Source: Maricaulis sp048268525
GTDB lineage: Bacteria; Pseudomonadota; Alphaproteobacteria; Caulobacterales; Maricaulaceae
Direction: 5' to 3'
DNA length: 64,000 bases
Assembly (NCBI RefSeq): GCF_048268525.1
Contig: NZ_JBLWVH010000017.1
Location: 1-64,000 of the forward strand
A program made the translations under genes and the position numbers. The notes under the pieces were generated by a model that was not told where the DNA came from, ran no database searches, and saw only the letters and a program-made list of their open reading frames with translations. Position 1 is the stretch's first letter; each line of letters begins with the position of its first letter. Shown here in pieces: positions 26,598 to 35,381 of the stretch.

Positions 26598-27533
26598 ATG
26601 AGATGGCTTGGCTTGACCTTGGCATGCTTGGCGGCCTGCGGGCCGACGAGTGCCGTACAACAGGAAGACAATCAGGGAGTGCGGGCGACACACACTGGAG
26701 CCGTCCCGTCATCCGGACAGGCGGCGCGGCCTGTCGGGGACAACTACGGGGACAACTACGGGGCCGACTACGGGGCCGACTACGGGGCCGGTCAGGCAAC
26801 GCTCCGGCCTGACGGCGAATCAGGCGAGCGCGGACGCTTTGTCGCGATGTCGGGAGCGCTGACCCTGACCATCGAGACCGAAGCCGGACCGCTGGAGGTC
26901 AGGCTCGCGGAGGTCGACACGCCGATACCGGACGAGACCCGGGCCTGGCTGGCCGATCAGGTGGCGGGTCGTGACGTCGAACTTGTTTATTCCGGTTTGC
27001 GCCGTGACCGCTATGACAGGGCCCTGGCGCAGGTTCTCGTGAGTGGGGATGCCGCCGCTGACTGGCTGCAATACCGGCTGGTCGAGGCCGGGTTGGCGAG
27101 GGTGATGAGCCATGCCGACAACCAGGCCCAGGCGCCGATCCTGCTGATGACTGAAGCGCGGGCGCGCCGGGACAGGCGGGGGCTGTGGGCCCGGCCGGAC
27201 CATCAAGTCCGCGACACCCACCCGGACGCGCGGGCGCAGGATGTAGGGTCTGCCCAGATCGTTGAAGGTCGTGTCCTGGAGGCGGTCCGGCTCAATTCCG
27301 GCCGCATCTACCTCAATTTCGGAAGCGACTATCGCACGGACTTCACGGTCCGCATTGATGCGCCGGACAGTCAGGCCTTCCTCGATGCCGGATTAACCCC
27401 TGAGGCCATGACAGGCAGGCGCGTGCGGGTCCGCGGATGGCTGAGCGACGAAAACGGGCCGATGATCGTGATCGATCACCCGGCCCGCATCGAATTGCTG
27501 GAAGAGGACGCGGCCGCATCGCAGCCGCGATAG
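26598..27533 (+). CDS. lipoprotein with SNase-like nuclease domain
   Basis: About 311 residues. LACLAAC is a lipobox, so the protein is probably anchored in the membrane. Residues 45-65 hold a short repeat (GDNYGDNYGADYGADYGAG) coded by a 12-bp DNA repeat. The following domain is thermonuclease-like: LRLAEVDTP-type start (VRLAEVDTPIP), RDRYDRALAQVLV, and VEAGLARV. Only some of the SNase catalytic residues are obvious, so activity is uncertain. GGAG at 26588-26591 supports ATG 26598; ATG 26586 is an alternative. A tandem repeat follows the stop. Confidence 0.7.
   Translation: MRWLGLTLACLAACGPTSAVQQEDNQGVRATHTGAVPSSGQAARPVGDNYGDNYGADYGADYGAGQATLRPDGESGERGRFVAMSGALTLTIETEAGPLEVRLAEVDTPIPDETRAWLADQVAGRDVELVYSGLRRDRYDRALAQVLVSGDAAADWLQYRLVEAGLARVMSHADNQAQAPILLMTEARARRDRRGLWARPDHQVRDTHPDARAQDVGSAQIVEGRVLEAVRLNSGRIYLNFGSDYRTDFTVRIDAPDSQAFLDAGLTPEAMTGRRVRVRGWLSDENGPMIVIDHPARIELLEEDAAASQPR
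26738..26793 (+). repeat. 12-bp tandem repeat inside the SNase-like gene
   Basis: Four to five in-frame copies of GGGGACAACTAC or GGGGCCGACTAC. They encode the GDNY/GADY run near the N-terminus of the lipoprotein. The first two and the next two or three copies differ only at two positions, suggesting recent expansion. Confidence 0.85.
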
Positions 27534-27567
27534 GAGAGCCGCTCAGGGCAGGGATCGCCAGCGCGAG

Positions 27568-27632
27568 TCCATACTCCGGCTCCATACTCTGGCTCCATAC
27601 TCTGGCTCCATACTCCGGCTCCATACCCTGGC
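27568..27632. repeat. 13-bp minisatellite, five copies
   Basis: Five head-to-tail copies of about TCCATACTCTGGC (13 bp, 65 bp in total) begin 35 bases after the SNase-like stop. Units differ by one base at most. They lie in the gap between two convergent genes and contain no palindrome, so they are not a terminator. Confidence 0.85.
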
Positions 27633-27744
27633 CCGGACCTTCGCGCGCACACGGGCCTCAGGCCAGGCTGGACGCAGACCTCCAGGCGTGTCGGGGCGTG
27701 TCGAGCTTTGCGTATCAGGCCCTGGCGCTTCAGGTGTCGTCGCG

Positions 27745-28662
27745 TCAGGCGTCCGGAAGGAGGCCCGCTTCATACGGATCGCCCACGGCCGCCGTCAGGT
27801 GTCCACGCAGCTTGTCGAGAGCCGCATTCTCGATCTGGCGCACGCGTTCCTTGGAAATACCCAATACGTCGCCAAGGCTGGCGAGGGTAGAACCTTCCTC
27901 GTTGAGGCGGCGCTCGCGAATGATGAATTGTTCGCGCGGGTTCAGCCCATCCAGCGCCTGACCAAGCCAGGCTGAGCGGCGCTCCGTGTCGGTGCGGTTC
28001 ATGACCTCCTCTTCCGGCGCCACGCTCTCATCGACCAGGAAGTCCTGCCACTGGCCGTCCTCGCTGTCGCCGACCGGCGCGTTCAGGGACCGGTCGGATG
28101 CGCTCAGGCGCATCGCCATGCTCTCCACGTCCCTCTCACGCACTCTCAGGTCCTTGGCGATGCGCTGGCGATTTTCCGGCGTGATCGAGCTGCCGTCGAG
28201 ATCGCCAATATTCGCGCGCATCCGGCGCAGGTTGAAAAACAGCGACTTCTGGGCCGATGTCGTGCCGGTTCGCACGATCGACCAGTTGCGCAGGACGTAG
28301 TCCTGGATGCAGGAGCGGATCCACCAGGTGACATAGGTAGAGAAACGAACATCGCGCTCGGGGTCGAAACGGTCGGCGGCTTTCATCAGGCCGATATTGC
28401 CTTCCTGGATCAGGTCGGAGAAGGGCAGGCCATAACGCTTGAACTTGGCGGCCACGGCGATCACCAGCCGCATATGGGCTTCGGTCAGCTCATGGAGGGC
28501 TTTTTCGTCGCGATCGTCTTTCCAGCGGCGGGCGAGATCGGCCTCGTCCTCGCGGGACAGGAGATCGCGGGCCATCGCCGATTTGACGAAACGCTGCTCG
28601 CCGGCATCGCGGGCGGCAGACGGGTGGGCAGAACGTGCAGTGGCGGCCTTGGCGGTCGTCAT
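27745..28662 (-). CDS. rpoH: RNA polymerase sigma factor RpoH (sigma-32)
   Basis: 305 residues. Region 2 (LIQEGNIGLMKAADRFDPER, then YVTWWIRSCIQDYVLRNWS) is followed by the RpoH box QKSLFFNLR, which identifies heat-shock sigma factors. Region 4 ends in TLASLGDVLGISKERVRQIE. RpoH directs transcription of chaperones and proteases. AAGGAGG sits just upstream of the ATG at 28662. Alphaproteobacteria often carry more than one copy, so another may exist elsewhere. Confidence 0.93.
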   Translation of the reverse strand: MTTAKAATARSAHPSAARDAGEQRFVKSAMARDLLSREDEADLARRWKDDRDEKALHELTEAHMRLVIAVAAKFKRYGLPFSDLIQEGNIGLMKAADRFDPERDVRFSTYVTWWIRSCIQDYVLRNWSIVRTGTTSAQKSLFFNLRRMRANIGDLDGSSITPENRQRIAKDLRVRERDVESMAMRLSASDRSLNAPVGDSEDGQWQDFLVDESVAPEEEVMNRTDTERRSAWLGQALDGLNPREQFIIRERRLNEEGSTLASLGDVLGISKERVRQIENAALDKLRGHLTAAVGDPYEAGLLPDA

Positions 28663-28743
28663 GGTGGTCCTCCTTGGTTTCAGGAGGTCTTACGTCCGTA
28701 CCGGATGTTCGGATCACATGGCGGCAAGGCGGGCAGATCACGG

Positions 28744-28854
28744 GCCCACCATTTTCCCCGGGCGCAGACCCGGGGCCGGCGAAACCGTCCAGCCCGCGAT
28801 GAGCCTCGCGTCGGTCCCGGATCGCGCTGACGCGGGTCCGGGAAAAGTGGGCGG
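28744..28854. repeat. palindromic intergenic element
   Basis: Outer arms GCCCACCATTTTCCC (28744-28758) and GGAAAAGTGGGC (28841-28852) pair with a small bulge. The interior has CCGGGCGCAGACCCGGGG and GGTCCCGGATCGCGCTGACGC hairpins. The build is similar to the elements at 3987 and 40371, but the ends differ, so kinship is uncertain. Confidence 0.5.
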
Positions 28855-28918
28855 AGGCGCTATGAAGGATTGGCGCCCGCGGCGCCCACTAAACCATACA
28901 TCCCTTGCCAGGATGTCG

Positions 28919-28997
28919 CCGTATCCGGTTTTCCAGGTCAAGGGCCGCGCAGCGGCCGCTTCGCGGTTTCACCCTTGAGCTGGAAAACCGGATACGG
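28919..28997. repeat. 79-bp perfect-arm inverted repeat
   Basis: Arms CCGTATCCGGTTTTCCAG (28919-28936) and its exact complement (28980-28997) pair over 18 bp. After one mismatch, TCAAGGG (28938-28944) pairs with CCCTTGA (28972-28978). The 27-base loop can form CCGCG/CGCGG. No T-run follows on either strand, so it is unlikely to be only a terminator. Confidence 0.85.
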
Positions 28998-29227
28998 CCC
29001 GCTGGCTGTCATGGGATTAATGGCCTACTCCGCGCACCGTGCGCGAAAAATGGTGCGTGTCCCCATTTATTCTCGCCGCTTGCTTTCGCAGGCCTTCCGG
29101 TTGGGATGGTAAGGCTAGGGCGGCCTGCTGGGTGGTCGAGGTCCCCCGGATGTCCGCTTTGCGGCCACCGGGGGATGACGTCGAGATCGCATCATCCGAT
29201 GGCCAGCCCGCGGCACCCCAAAACGAA

Positions 29228-29254
29228 AACGCCCAGCCAATTGGCCGGGCGTTT
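29228..29254 (-). terminator. bidirectional terminator downstream of carD
   Basis: AACGCCCAGCCAA pairs with TTGGCCGGGCGTT with one G-T. T-rich runs flank both sides (GTTTCG on plus, GTTTTCGTTTT on minus). It lies about 30 bases after the carD stop. Confidence 0.75.
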
Positions 29255-29284
29255 CGTGTCAGTTTCGCGGCTTGATCGGGTGGA

Positions 29285-29794
29285 TCAGGCGGCAACTTTC
29301 TTGGCGAGGGAGGTCGACAGCATTTCGCGGGCGGCCTCGTGCTCGATATTCTCGACGGCAGCGAGTTCGCGAACCATGCGGTCCAGGGCCGACTCATAGA
29401 GCTGGCGTTCGGAGTAGGATTGCTCCGGCTGGTCTTCGGCACGGTGCAGGTCGCGAACGACTTCGGCGATCTGGATCAGGTCACCGGAATTGATCTTGGC
29501 TTCGTATTCCTGGGCCCGGCGGCTCCACATGGTGCGCTTGACCTTGGCCTTGCCCTTCAGGGTCTTCAGCGCGTCCTTGACGATCTTGTCGCTGGAGAGC
29601 GGCCGCATGCCAGACGCTTCGGTCTTGGCGGTCGGCACGCGCAGCGTCATCTTGTCCTGCTCGAAGGTGACGACATACACTTCGATGTCGAAGCCTGCGA
29701 CGCTGTCTTTTTCAACACCCGTCACGCGGCCTACGCCGTGCGCGGGATACACAATAAAGTCGCCCTTTTTGAAAGACTTGTCGTTTTTCGTCAT
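29285..29794 (-). CDS. carD: CarD family transcriptional regulator
   Basis: 169 residues. The N-terminal RNA-polymerase interaction domain (FKKGDFIVYPAHGVGRVTGVE, resembling the TRCF RID) is followed by a helical DNA-contact domain with conserved Trp (KRTMWSRRAQEYE). CarD binds the beta subunit and stabilises open promoter complexes, and alphaproteobacterial members affect rRNA and stress transcription. The ATG at 29794 follows GAGAGA; the frame extends ten codons further without a site. It has its own promoter candidate upstream. Confidence 0.9.
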   Translation of the reverse strand: MTKNDKSFKKGDFIVYPAHGVGRVTGVEKDSVAGFDIEVYVVTFEQDKMTLRVPTAKTEASGMRPLSSDKIVKDALKTLKGKAKVKRTMWSRRAQEYEAKINSGDLIQIAEVVRDLHRAEDQPEQSYSERQLYESALDRMVRELAAVENIEHEAAREMLSTSLAKKVAA

Positions 29795-29957
29795 GGATGC
29801 TCTCTCGTTGGGCCTTGCTGCCACGGAAACACAAAAAGTCGCAGATCGCTCTCAAAGGAATTCCGGCACCCACCCGGCTCTGAGATCGAAAATTCTGCGC
29901 GCAAATCACCGTGTAGAAAGGCGGGCGGCGCGACAGGCGCCTCCCATCAATGTGGCC

Positions 29958-29986
29958 AACATAGCATAAAATTCGGCGATTTCCAA
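29958..29986 (-). promoter_or_regulatory. sigma-70-type promoter candidate for carD
   Basis: On the minus strand TTGGAA (29986-29981) and TATGTT (29963-29958) are 17 bases apart, a good match to -35 and -10 boxes. The carD start lies about 165 bases downstream, leaving a long leader. Position and spacing are read from sequence; activity is inferred. Confidence 0.45.
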
Positions 29987-30014
29987 ACGGTAGCGCTTGG
30001 TTAACCCGAAACGG

Positions 30015-30356
30015 CTAGTCGCCGCTGCCCGGTTTCTCGGAGAAATATTTCTCGTATTTGCCGGTCTCCTCGGCCATCGCGTCGGCGTCGGCGGGGGCGT
30101 CCTTGCGCAGCGTTATATTGGGCCAGGTCTCGGCGAATTTCGAGTTGATGGCCAACCACTTGCCGTCCTTGTCGTCCTCGGTGTCGGGCTTGATGGCCTC
30201 GACCGGGCATTCCGGCTCACAGACGCCGCAATCAATGCACTCGTCCGGATGGATCACGAGGAAATTCTCGCCCTCGTAGAAGCAATCAACAGGGCAGACT
30301 TCCACGCAGTCCGTATATTTGCAGCGCACGCAGGCGTCGGTGACAATATAGGTCAT
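30015..30356 (-). CDS. fdxA: seven-iron ferredoxin FdxA
   Basis: 113 residues, the size of alphaproteobacterial 7Fe-8S (3Fe-4S plus 4Fe-4S) ferredoxins. CVRCKYTDCVEVCPVDCF and CIDCGVCEPECPVEAI give the cluster ligands, and a C-terminal extension of about 50 residues is typical. A low-potential electron carrier; partners are unknown. It lies about 75 bases downstream of the TerB-like gene on the same strand and is probably partly co-transcribed with it. Confidence 0.92.
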   Translation of the reverse strand: MTYIVTDACVRCKYTDCVEVCPVDCFYEGENFLVIHPDECIDCGVCEPECPVEAIKPDTEDDKDGKWLAINSKFAETWPNITLRKDAPADADAMAEETGKYEKYFSEKPGSGD

Positions 30357-30431
30357 GTTGGCCGGAACTTCGTTGGGGACAGGTTCAAAGGCAGGGTTGC
30401 TGGCGGGACATGGGCCGCGAAGGCGTTTTTG

Positions 30432-30881
30432 TCAACGGGTCCGCAGTCGCGCTTCTGCACGTGTGCGGGCAAAGATGCGGTCCCGGTCATCGACCGCCAA
30501 CAGCGGCCCGATACGCCGGATGAAGGCATCTTCGAAGGGCGATTTCTCGCCATCGGCCAGCGCGACCAACCATAATTGCTCGACCAGCCCGATCCGTTCC
30601 TGGCGGGACAGGCAGGCCTTGACCACCTTGGTGAAGCGGTGGTGATCAACAGCGCTCTCGGCCAGTTCCTCGCCCTGTTCCAGCACATGCGCGACGCGTG
30701 CCGCTGACAGGCCGAAGGCGCCGGACAGGATGTCGCGGATCTGGTCCTGCTCGCAATCGGCATAGATGCCGTCGGCGAGGGCCGCTTCCACCAGCAGGGT
30801 GCAGGCAGCGACATGGGGATCGGTCTCGGGCCGAAGATCGGCGTCGGCCGAGGCGAAGAAATTGCGGATGGCTTCAAACAT
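30432..30881 (-). CDS. TerB-like protein
   Basis: 149 residues, helical and acidic. CTLLVEAALADGIYADCEQDQI and VEQLWLVALADGEKSPFEDAFIRRI are the two repeats of the TerB fold (metal-binding helical pair, PF05099-like). TerB was named for tellurite resistance, but this free-standing form is widespread and of unknown role. The start at 30881 is well placed 16 bases after the S4-protein stop; the frame's extension to 31022 lies inside that gene. Confidence 0.75.
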   Translation of the reverse strand: MFEAIRNFFASADADLRPETDPHVAACTLLVEAALADGIYADCEQDQIRDILSGAFGLSAARVAHVLEQGEELAESAVDHHRFTKVVKACLSRQERIGLVEQLWLVALADGEKSPFEDAFIRRIGPLLAVDDRDRIFARTRAEARLRTR

Positions 30882-30897
30882 GGCTCGGGTCCAATGG

Positions 30898-31212
30898 TCA
30901 GGCGTGTGTGGTGCTTTCGGCGGACTGCGTGTCATCGACCAGGCGATACAGCGCCTGCGCCTCGCTCGCCGGACCGCGCCTTGTGCCCAGCGCCCGTATC
31001 TCCAGCCGCACGATCCCGCCATTGCGCGGCAGGGTCAATATGTCGCCTGCGCGCACCAGCGTGGAGGGCTTGTTGATCTTGCGGGTCTGGCCGCCACTGG
31101 TGATCCGCAAGCGGCCTTTCTGGACGATGGCGGTGGCGAGGCTGCGGGTCTTGAACTGCCGGGCCTGCCACAGCCAGACATCAATGCGTATCCCGTCACC
31201 CATCTCGCTCAT
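30898..31212 (-). CDS. S4-domain RNA-binding protein, Hsp15-like
   Basis: 104 residues. IRIDVWLWQARQFKTRSLAT opens an S4 RNA-binding fold, continuing with GRLRITSGGQTRKINKPSTLVRAGDILTL. This is the Hsp15 (HslR) type, which in E. coli binds free 50S subunits with stalled nascent chains. It lies 10 bases after the SUV3-type helicase gene, so both probably come from one transcript, suggesting a joint role in RNA or ribosome handling. Confidence 0.85.
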   Translation of the reverse strand: MSEMGDGIRIDVWLWQARQFKTRSLATAIVQKGRLRITSGGQTRKINKPSTLVRAGDILTLPRNGGIVRLEIRALGTRRGPASEAQALYRLVDDTQSAESTTHA

Positions 31213-31222
31213 CGACAGGCCT

Positions 31223-34003
31223 TCACGATGCCTCGTCCGGAGATGGCTTGGTGGTGGGCGTTTCGGGCGTGGCAGCGGCGCCGGCCTTAGCCTCGGCCTT
31301 CACGTTGGGTGCTGCGTCCGCAGCCTGTTCCGGCTTGGCTTCGGACTTGGTGCCACCCTTGCGGCGTTTGCGCGGCGGGCGTGGCTGGCGTTTCGGCGCT
31401 TCCGGCAGGGCCAGGGCCGCCAGCGCTGCGAACGGGCTGTCGGACAGGTCCACAGGAGCCGCGGCGGCTTGCGCCGGCTTGCGGGCACCGCGGCGCTGAC
31501 CTCCCTGGCGCTGGGCCCCGTCCTGCTGGCCACCGTCCTGGCGACCGCTGCCGGGATGCTTGCTGCGACGCCGGTCCCAGCGCTCGCCTTCAGCTTTCTC
31601 CGGGTCCGGCCCCTGCTGGATGCGGCGATATCCCAGGGCGGACAATGTGCCGCGCAGATCCTCGACCGAACAGCCCAGCACGGCCGTCATGTCGGCGGTC
31701 AGCGGGAAACCCTTGCCTTCGTCCTTGCCGGCTTCGCGCAGCGTGTCGGCGAGGCGTTCCAGCATGTCGAAGCGGACCGCACGTGGACCGCAGGGCTGGA
31801 AGCCGACGGCGGCATAGTCGGCCCGGGTGCGGGAGCGGTCATTGGCAATCGAGGTCAGACCCGGGGCCGGCATCCAGGCCAGGTCCGTGCGACCGGCCGC
31901 GACCGCGTGCAGCAGCGCGTTGAGACGCGCCGGCGCCGGTTTGACCAGCTCGGGGACATAGATCATGTGCTCGCCGATGCGCACGCCAGCGGCGCGCAGG
32001 GCGCGTCGTTCGACCTGGGACAGGTTGCGCACATCATCGCTGACCGTCAGCCGGGGCAGGGCACCACCGGCCTCATACAGGCGCCAGGCCAGGCCACGGG
32101 CGAGACCGGGCATGTCGTCAGCCTGACCGGCATCGCGCAGCCGGAACAGCGGCGCCAGCCGGGCTTCGATATGGGCCGTCAGACTGGCTTCCAGGCCGGC
32201 CCTGGCGCGTGACTGGGCTTCGGGCGCACCGAGGTCGCCACCGATCAGCTTGATCGCCGGCTTGAGAGGCGACGGGCCGGCGATGAGCTGGGCGACGGCT
32301 TCGCCGCCCACACTGATCTGGCCGTCATCGGAGAAAGTAAGATCGTCCATGGTGATTGTCGCCAGCGCTCCCAACCGTCGGTTTATTTCAGGGCGCAACG
32401 CGCGAAGCGCTGCCGATTTCAGGGTCCGGGCCGCGAGCTCGCGACCCTGGGCATCCGGATTGAATGTAAGGCCGACCAGACGGCCGACGAAATGGCCTTC
32501 TACCGTAACCTCGCCATTGCTGGCGACCCCTGCCAGCAAATCTCTCTCATCGCGCAGCCCTTTCACAAGTGCGCTGGTGCGCCGATCGACGAAGCGCTGC
32601 ATCAGGCGTTCGTGCAAGGCGTCGGACAGGCGGTCCTCGATCTCGCGGGTGACGCCACGCCAATGGGCGGGGTCGCGGGTCCAGTCGGCGCGGTGGGCGG
32701 CATAGGCCCAGGTGCGCACATGCGCGAGACGGGCAGCGAGGGCATCGACATCGCCCGAGGTCTTCTTGAAGCGTTCCAGCTGGCCGGCCATCCAGTCATC
32801 GGGCAAACGTCCGCCCGGACCGGTCAGGTGCAGATAGATCGACTTGATCAGCCTTGCATGGGCGTCCAGCGTTGCCTTGCGGAAGTCGGGCAGGCGGCAG
32901 GCATCCCACAGGCGGCGCACGGCGGCCGGGGAGGTGACGCGGTCGCGGATCTCGCGATCAGTCGCCAGCACACCCAGGGCCTTTTCGTCGGAGGCTTCGC
33001 CAACCCGTTCCAGCAGGCGGTCACGCGAAGGTTTGCCCAGCGTGAACTGGAGCGCCTCCAGTGAGCGTTCGTCGAGGTCGGGGTTACGCCATTGCAGTTT
33101 CTCAACCGGTGCGAAGCGATGGCTTTCGATGGCTTCCACCCGGTCGGGATCAAAGGGGCGGCAGTCGGCCGTTTCGCCGAATGTGCCGTCATTGCGGAAG
33201 CGACCGGCGCGGCCGGCGATCTGGGCCATTTCTGCGGCGGTCAGCTGGCGACGGCGGCGACCGTCAAACTTGCGGCTCTCGGCGAAGGCGACATGGTCGA
33301 TATCCATGTTCAGCCCCATGCCAATGGCATCGGTGGCGACCAGGAAGTCGACCTCGCCGGACTGGTAGAGCTCGACTTGGGCATTGCGGGTCCGGGGCGA
33401 CAGGCCGCCCATCACCACCGCCGCCCCGCCGCGGCGGCGCCGCAGCAATTCCGCGATCGCATAGACCGCCTCGGCCGAGAAGGCGACAACCGCCGAGCGG
33501 CGTGGCAGGCGGGTCAGGTTGGCCGGGCCGGCATAGGTCAGTTGCGAGAAGCGCTCGCGATAGGTGATCTCGGCCTCGGGCACGAGTTCGCGCACCATGC
33601 GATACATGGTGCCCGCGCCCAGCAGCATGGTCTCTTCGGTGCCGCGGGCGCGCAACAGACGGTCAGTGAAAACATGCCCGCGTTCGGTGTCGGCTCCCAG
33701 CTGGATCTCGTCGACGGCGACAAAGGCGACCCGTTTTTCCACGGGCATGGATTCGACCGTGCAGATGAAATAGCGGGCATTGGGCGGGACGATCTTCTCC
33801 TCACCCGTGATCAGCGCCACTGACGCGACGCCCTTGGCCTTGACCACCCGGTCATAGACTTCGCGGGCCAACAGCCGCAGCGGCAGGCCGATCATGCCGG
33901 AGGCACGGCCCATCATCCGCTCGACGGCGAGATGGGTCTTGCCGGTATTGGTCGGGCCGAGGGCCGCCGTGACCTGGCCGGGCTCGTTGCGGTGAAGCGC
34001 CAT
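31223..34003 (-). CDS. SUV3-like superfamily 2 RNA helicase
   Basis: 926 residues. Walker A at 16-23 (GPTNTGKT), DEIQ at 98-101 (Walker B) and motif VI in QIAGRAGRFRNDG show an SF2 helicase of the mitochondrial SUV3 type, which in mitochondria unwinds RNA for the degradosome. A SUV3-type C-terminal helical region follows. The last ~140 residues are rich in Lys, Ala, Pro and Gln and probably disordered. In this bacterial group the gene usually precedes the S4, TerB and fdxA genes, as it does here. An RNA-decay role is inference from the eukaryotic relative. Confidence 0.85.
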   Translation of the reverse strand: MALHRNEPGQVTAALGPTNTGKTHLAVERMMGRASGMIGLPLRLLAREVYDRVVKAKGVASVALITGEEKIVPPNARYFICTVESMPVEKRVAFVAVDEIQLGADTERGHVFTDRLLRARGTEETMLLGAGTMYRMVRELVPEAEITYRERFSQLTYAGPANLTRLPRRSAVVAFSAEAVYAIAELLRRRRGGAAVVMGGLSPRTRNAQVELYQSGEVDFLVATDAIGMGLNMDIDHVAFAESRKFDGRRRRQLTAAEMAQIAGRAGRFRNDGTFGETADCRPFDPDRVEAIESHRFAPVEKLQWRNPDLDERSLEALQFTLGKPSRDRLLERVGEASDEKALGVLATDREIRDRVTSPAAVRRLWDACRLPDFRKATLDAHARLIKSIYLHLTGPGGRLPDDWMAGQLERFKKTSGDVDALAARLAHVRTWAYAAHRADWTRDPAHWRGVTREIEDRLSDALHERLMQRFVDRRTSALVKGLRDERDLLAGVASNGEVTVEGHFVGRLVGLTFNPDAQGRELAARTLKSAALRALRPEINRRLGALATITMDDLTFSDDGQISVGGEAVAQLIAGPSPLKPAIKLIGGDLGAPEAQSRARAGLEASLTAHIEARLAPLFRLRDAGQADDMPGLARGLAWRLYEAGGALPRLTVSDDVRNLSQVERRALRAAGVRIGEHMIYVPELVKPAPARLNALLHAVAAGRTDLAWMPAPGLTSIANDRSRTRADYAAVGFQPCGPRAVRFDMLERLADTLREAGKDEGKGFPLTADMTAVLGCSVEDLRGTLSALGYRRIQQGPDPEKAEGERWDRRRSKHPGSGRQDGGQQDGAQRQGGQRRGARKPAQAAAAPVDLSDSPFAALAALALPEAPKRQPRPPRKRRKGGTKSEAKPEQAADAAPNVKAEAKAGAAATPETPTTKPSPDEAS

Positions 34004-34069
34004 GCGCTACTCCTCACACACAAGGCCCGTCAGGGGCAATCCTGTGTGAGCGGGCGGGCTGTGCGAGGA

Positions 34070-34882
34070 TCAGTGTTCGGCGATCGAGCGGGCGACGATG
34101 GTCACGCCACCAAAACCGGCATTGGTCCGGATGCGCACGGGGACATGAATGTCGCCGTCATGCACGGGGGCCAGCCAGAAGGTGATCGGGCGGGAAATGT
34201 CCTCGTCCGAGGGGAATTCGTCGGCCTCATAGCCGGAGACCGGCTCGTAATAGGCGTGACAGACCACGGCATCGCCTGACCAGGCCCGGGTGCGGACACG
34301 GTCGGTGCCGCCATCTTCAAAGCGCAGGTTATAGCGGGCGCGGCCGTCAAAGACCGGCAGGCTGCCGTCGCAATGGGAGGTTCCGCGCTCAACCGCGCCC
34401 AATCCCATTGCCAGAAGAGTCGACAGCGGATCAGCGGCGCCGGCGCGTTCTTCGTCGGTCGCAGGCGGTTCGCCCATGGAGCCGAAGGGCGGCTCGATAT
34501 CCGGGGTGGCAATGCCGTCAGGGAAATCGATCGCCACGACCCGGTTCTTCGAGCTGGCATGATTGAGGTGGCTATAATGCCAGGGGCGCAATTGTTCGCC
34601 CTCGCGATAGCCGCTGACACCGGCCTCGATGTCGGCATCGGTGAAAAGTGCGGCCAGTCCGGCGGCGGTGAATCGCGCCGAGGCCTGGTAGGTGTCGTCG
34701 GCAAACTGGCTGGACACCACGATATTGGCGACCTGGAACACCATTACCGAGCCGGCATACTGGACTGTCACGCCCTGGGTGGCTGCTGTGGAATCTGCCA
34801 TGGCGGCGTCATCAGCAATGGCGGTCGTGGGCGCCGCGAGGGCTGCCAAGGCCATCGCCCCGTAAATCCAAGTCTTTTTCAC
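34070..34882 (-). CDS. exported DUF3108-type protein
   Basis: 270 residues with a clear signal peptide (about residues 1-23, ending AIADD). The body is beta-rich: VTVQYAGSVMVFQVANIVVS, then YQASARFTAAGLAALF, and near the C-terminus ITFWLAPVHDGDIHVPVRI. This matches the DUF3108 family of periplasmic proteins, of unknown function. A pair of Cys residues (HCDGS and VCHAY) could form a disulfide. It lies upstream of the helicase on the same strand, 66 bases apart. Confidence 0.7.
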   Translation of the reverse strand: MKKTWIYGAMALAALAAPTTAIADDAAMADSTAATQGVTVQYAGSVMVFQVANIVVSSQFADDTYQASARFTAAGLAALFTDADIEAGVSGYREGEQLRPWHYSHLNHASSKNRVVAIDFPDGIATPDIEPPFGSMGEPPATDEERAGAADPLSTLLAMGLGAVERGTSHCDGSLPVFDGRARYNLRFEDGGTDRVRTRAWSGDAVVCHAYYEPVSGYEADEFPSDEDISRPITFWLAPVHDGDIHVPVRIRTNAGFGGVTIVARSIAEH

Positions 34883-34980
34883 GCGAAACTCTCCCGATCC
34901 GAGCCCCCAAGGCCCTAACCCATATGGTAGTTCAACTGCAATAACTGATCCAATCCGACTGCAAGATGAACGCGGCGAGC

Positions 34981-35009
34981 TTGACGGCCCGCAATACCTC
35001 CTTTATTTC
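34981..35009 (+). promoter_or_regulatory. promoter candidate for rpmB
   Basis: TTGACG at 34981-34986 and TATTTC at 35004-35009 are 17 bases apart, placing the start of transcription about 55 bases before the rpmB ATG. The -10 box is only a fair match. Confidence 0.35.
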
Positions 35010-35072
35010 GCCCGCTCTCGCACTGGTCGCAATACCGGTGCGCACGGATTTTTATATTTGAAAGGTGCGATT

Positions 35073-35357
35073 ATGGCGCGTCGTTGCGAACTGACGGGAA
35101 CTGGCGTTTTGACGGGAAACAATGTTTCTCACGCTCAGAACAAGTCCCGCCGCCGTTTTCTGCCGAACCTGTGCGATGTGACCCTAGCTTCTGAAAAGCT
35201 CGGTCGTGGCTTCAAGCTGCGCGTTGCGGCCAAGGCCCTGCGCTCGGTTGACCATGTCGGTGGTCTGGACGTCTACCTCCTCAAGGCCCGTGACGAGACG
35301 CTCTCGGACAAGGCCCTGAAGATCAAGCGCGACCTGAAGAAGGCCATGGCTGCCTAG
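35073..35357 (+). CDS. rpmB: 50S ribosomal protein L28
   Basis: 94 residues, basic. MARRCELTGTGVLTGNNVSH and KSRRRFLPNLCDVTL are the L28 signature. L28 is a component of the large ribosomal subunit near the E site. The length is that of alphaproteobacterial L28 with a C-terminal helical extension. The ATG at 35073 follows AAAGGTG. It stands alone as a single-gene transcript, with a terminator right behind. Confidence 0.96.
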   Translation: MARRCELTGTGVLTGNNVSHAQNKSRRRFLPNLCDVTLASEKLGRGFKLRVAAKALRSVDHVGGLDVYLLKARDETLSDKALKIKRDLKKAMAA

Positions 35358-35381
35358 GCACCGGACGGTCTGACGGATTTA

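Larger units (their letters stand above)
28663..29284. other. 622-bp gap between rpoH and carD
   Basis: No convincing gene. It holds the rpoH leader, a palindromic element at 28744-28854, a long 79-bp hairpin at 28919-28997 and the carD terminator at 29228-29254. Some frames are open, but they run through the palindromes and show no ribosome site. Confidence 0.6.

Noticed and set aside
27568..27632. CRISPR array
   Set aside because: The units are 13 bp and directly adjacent, with no spacers and no cas genes in the window.
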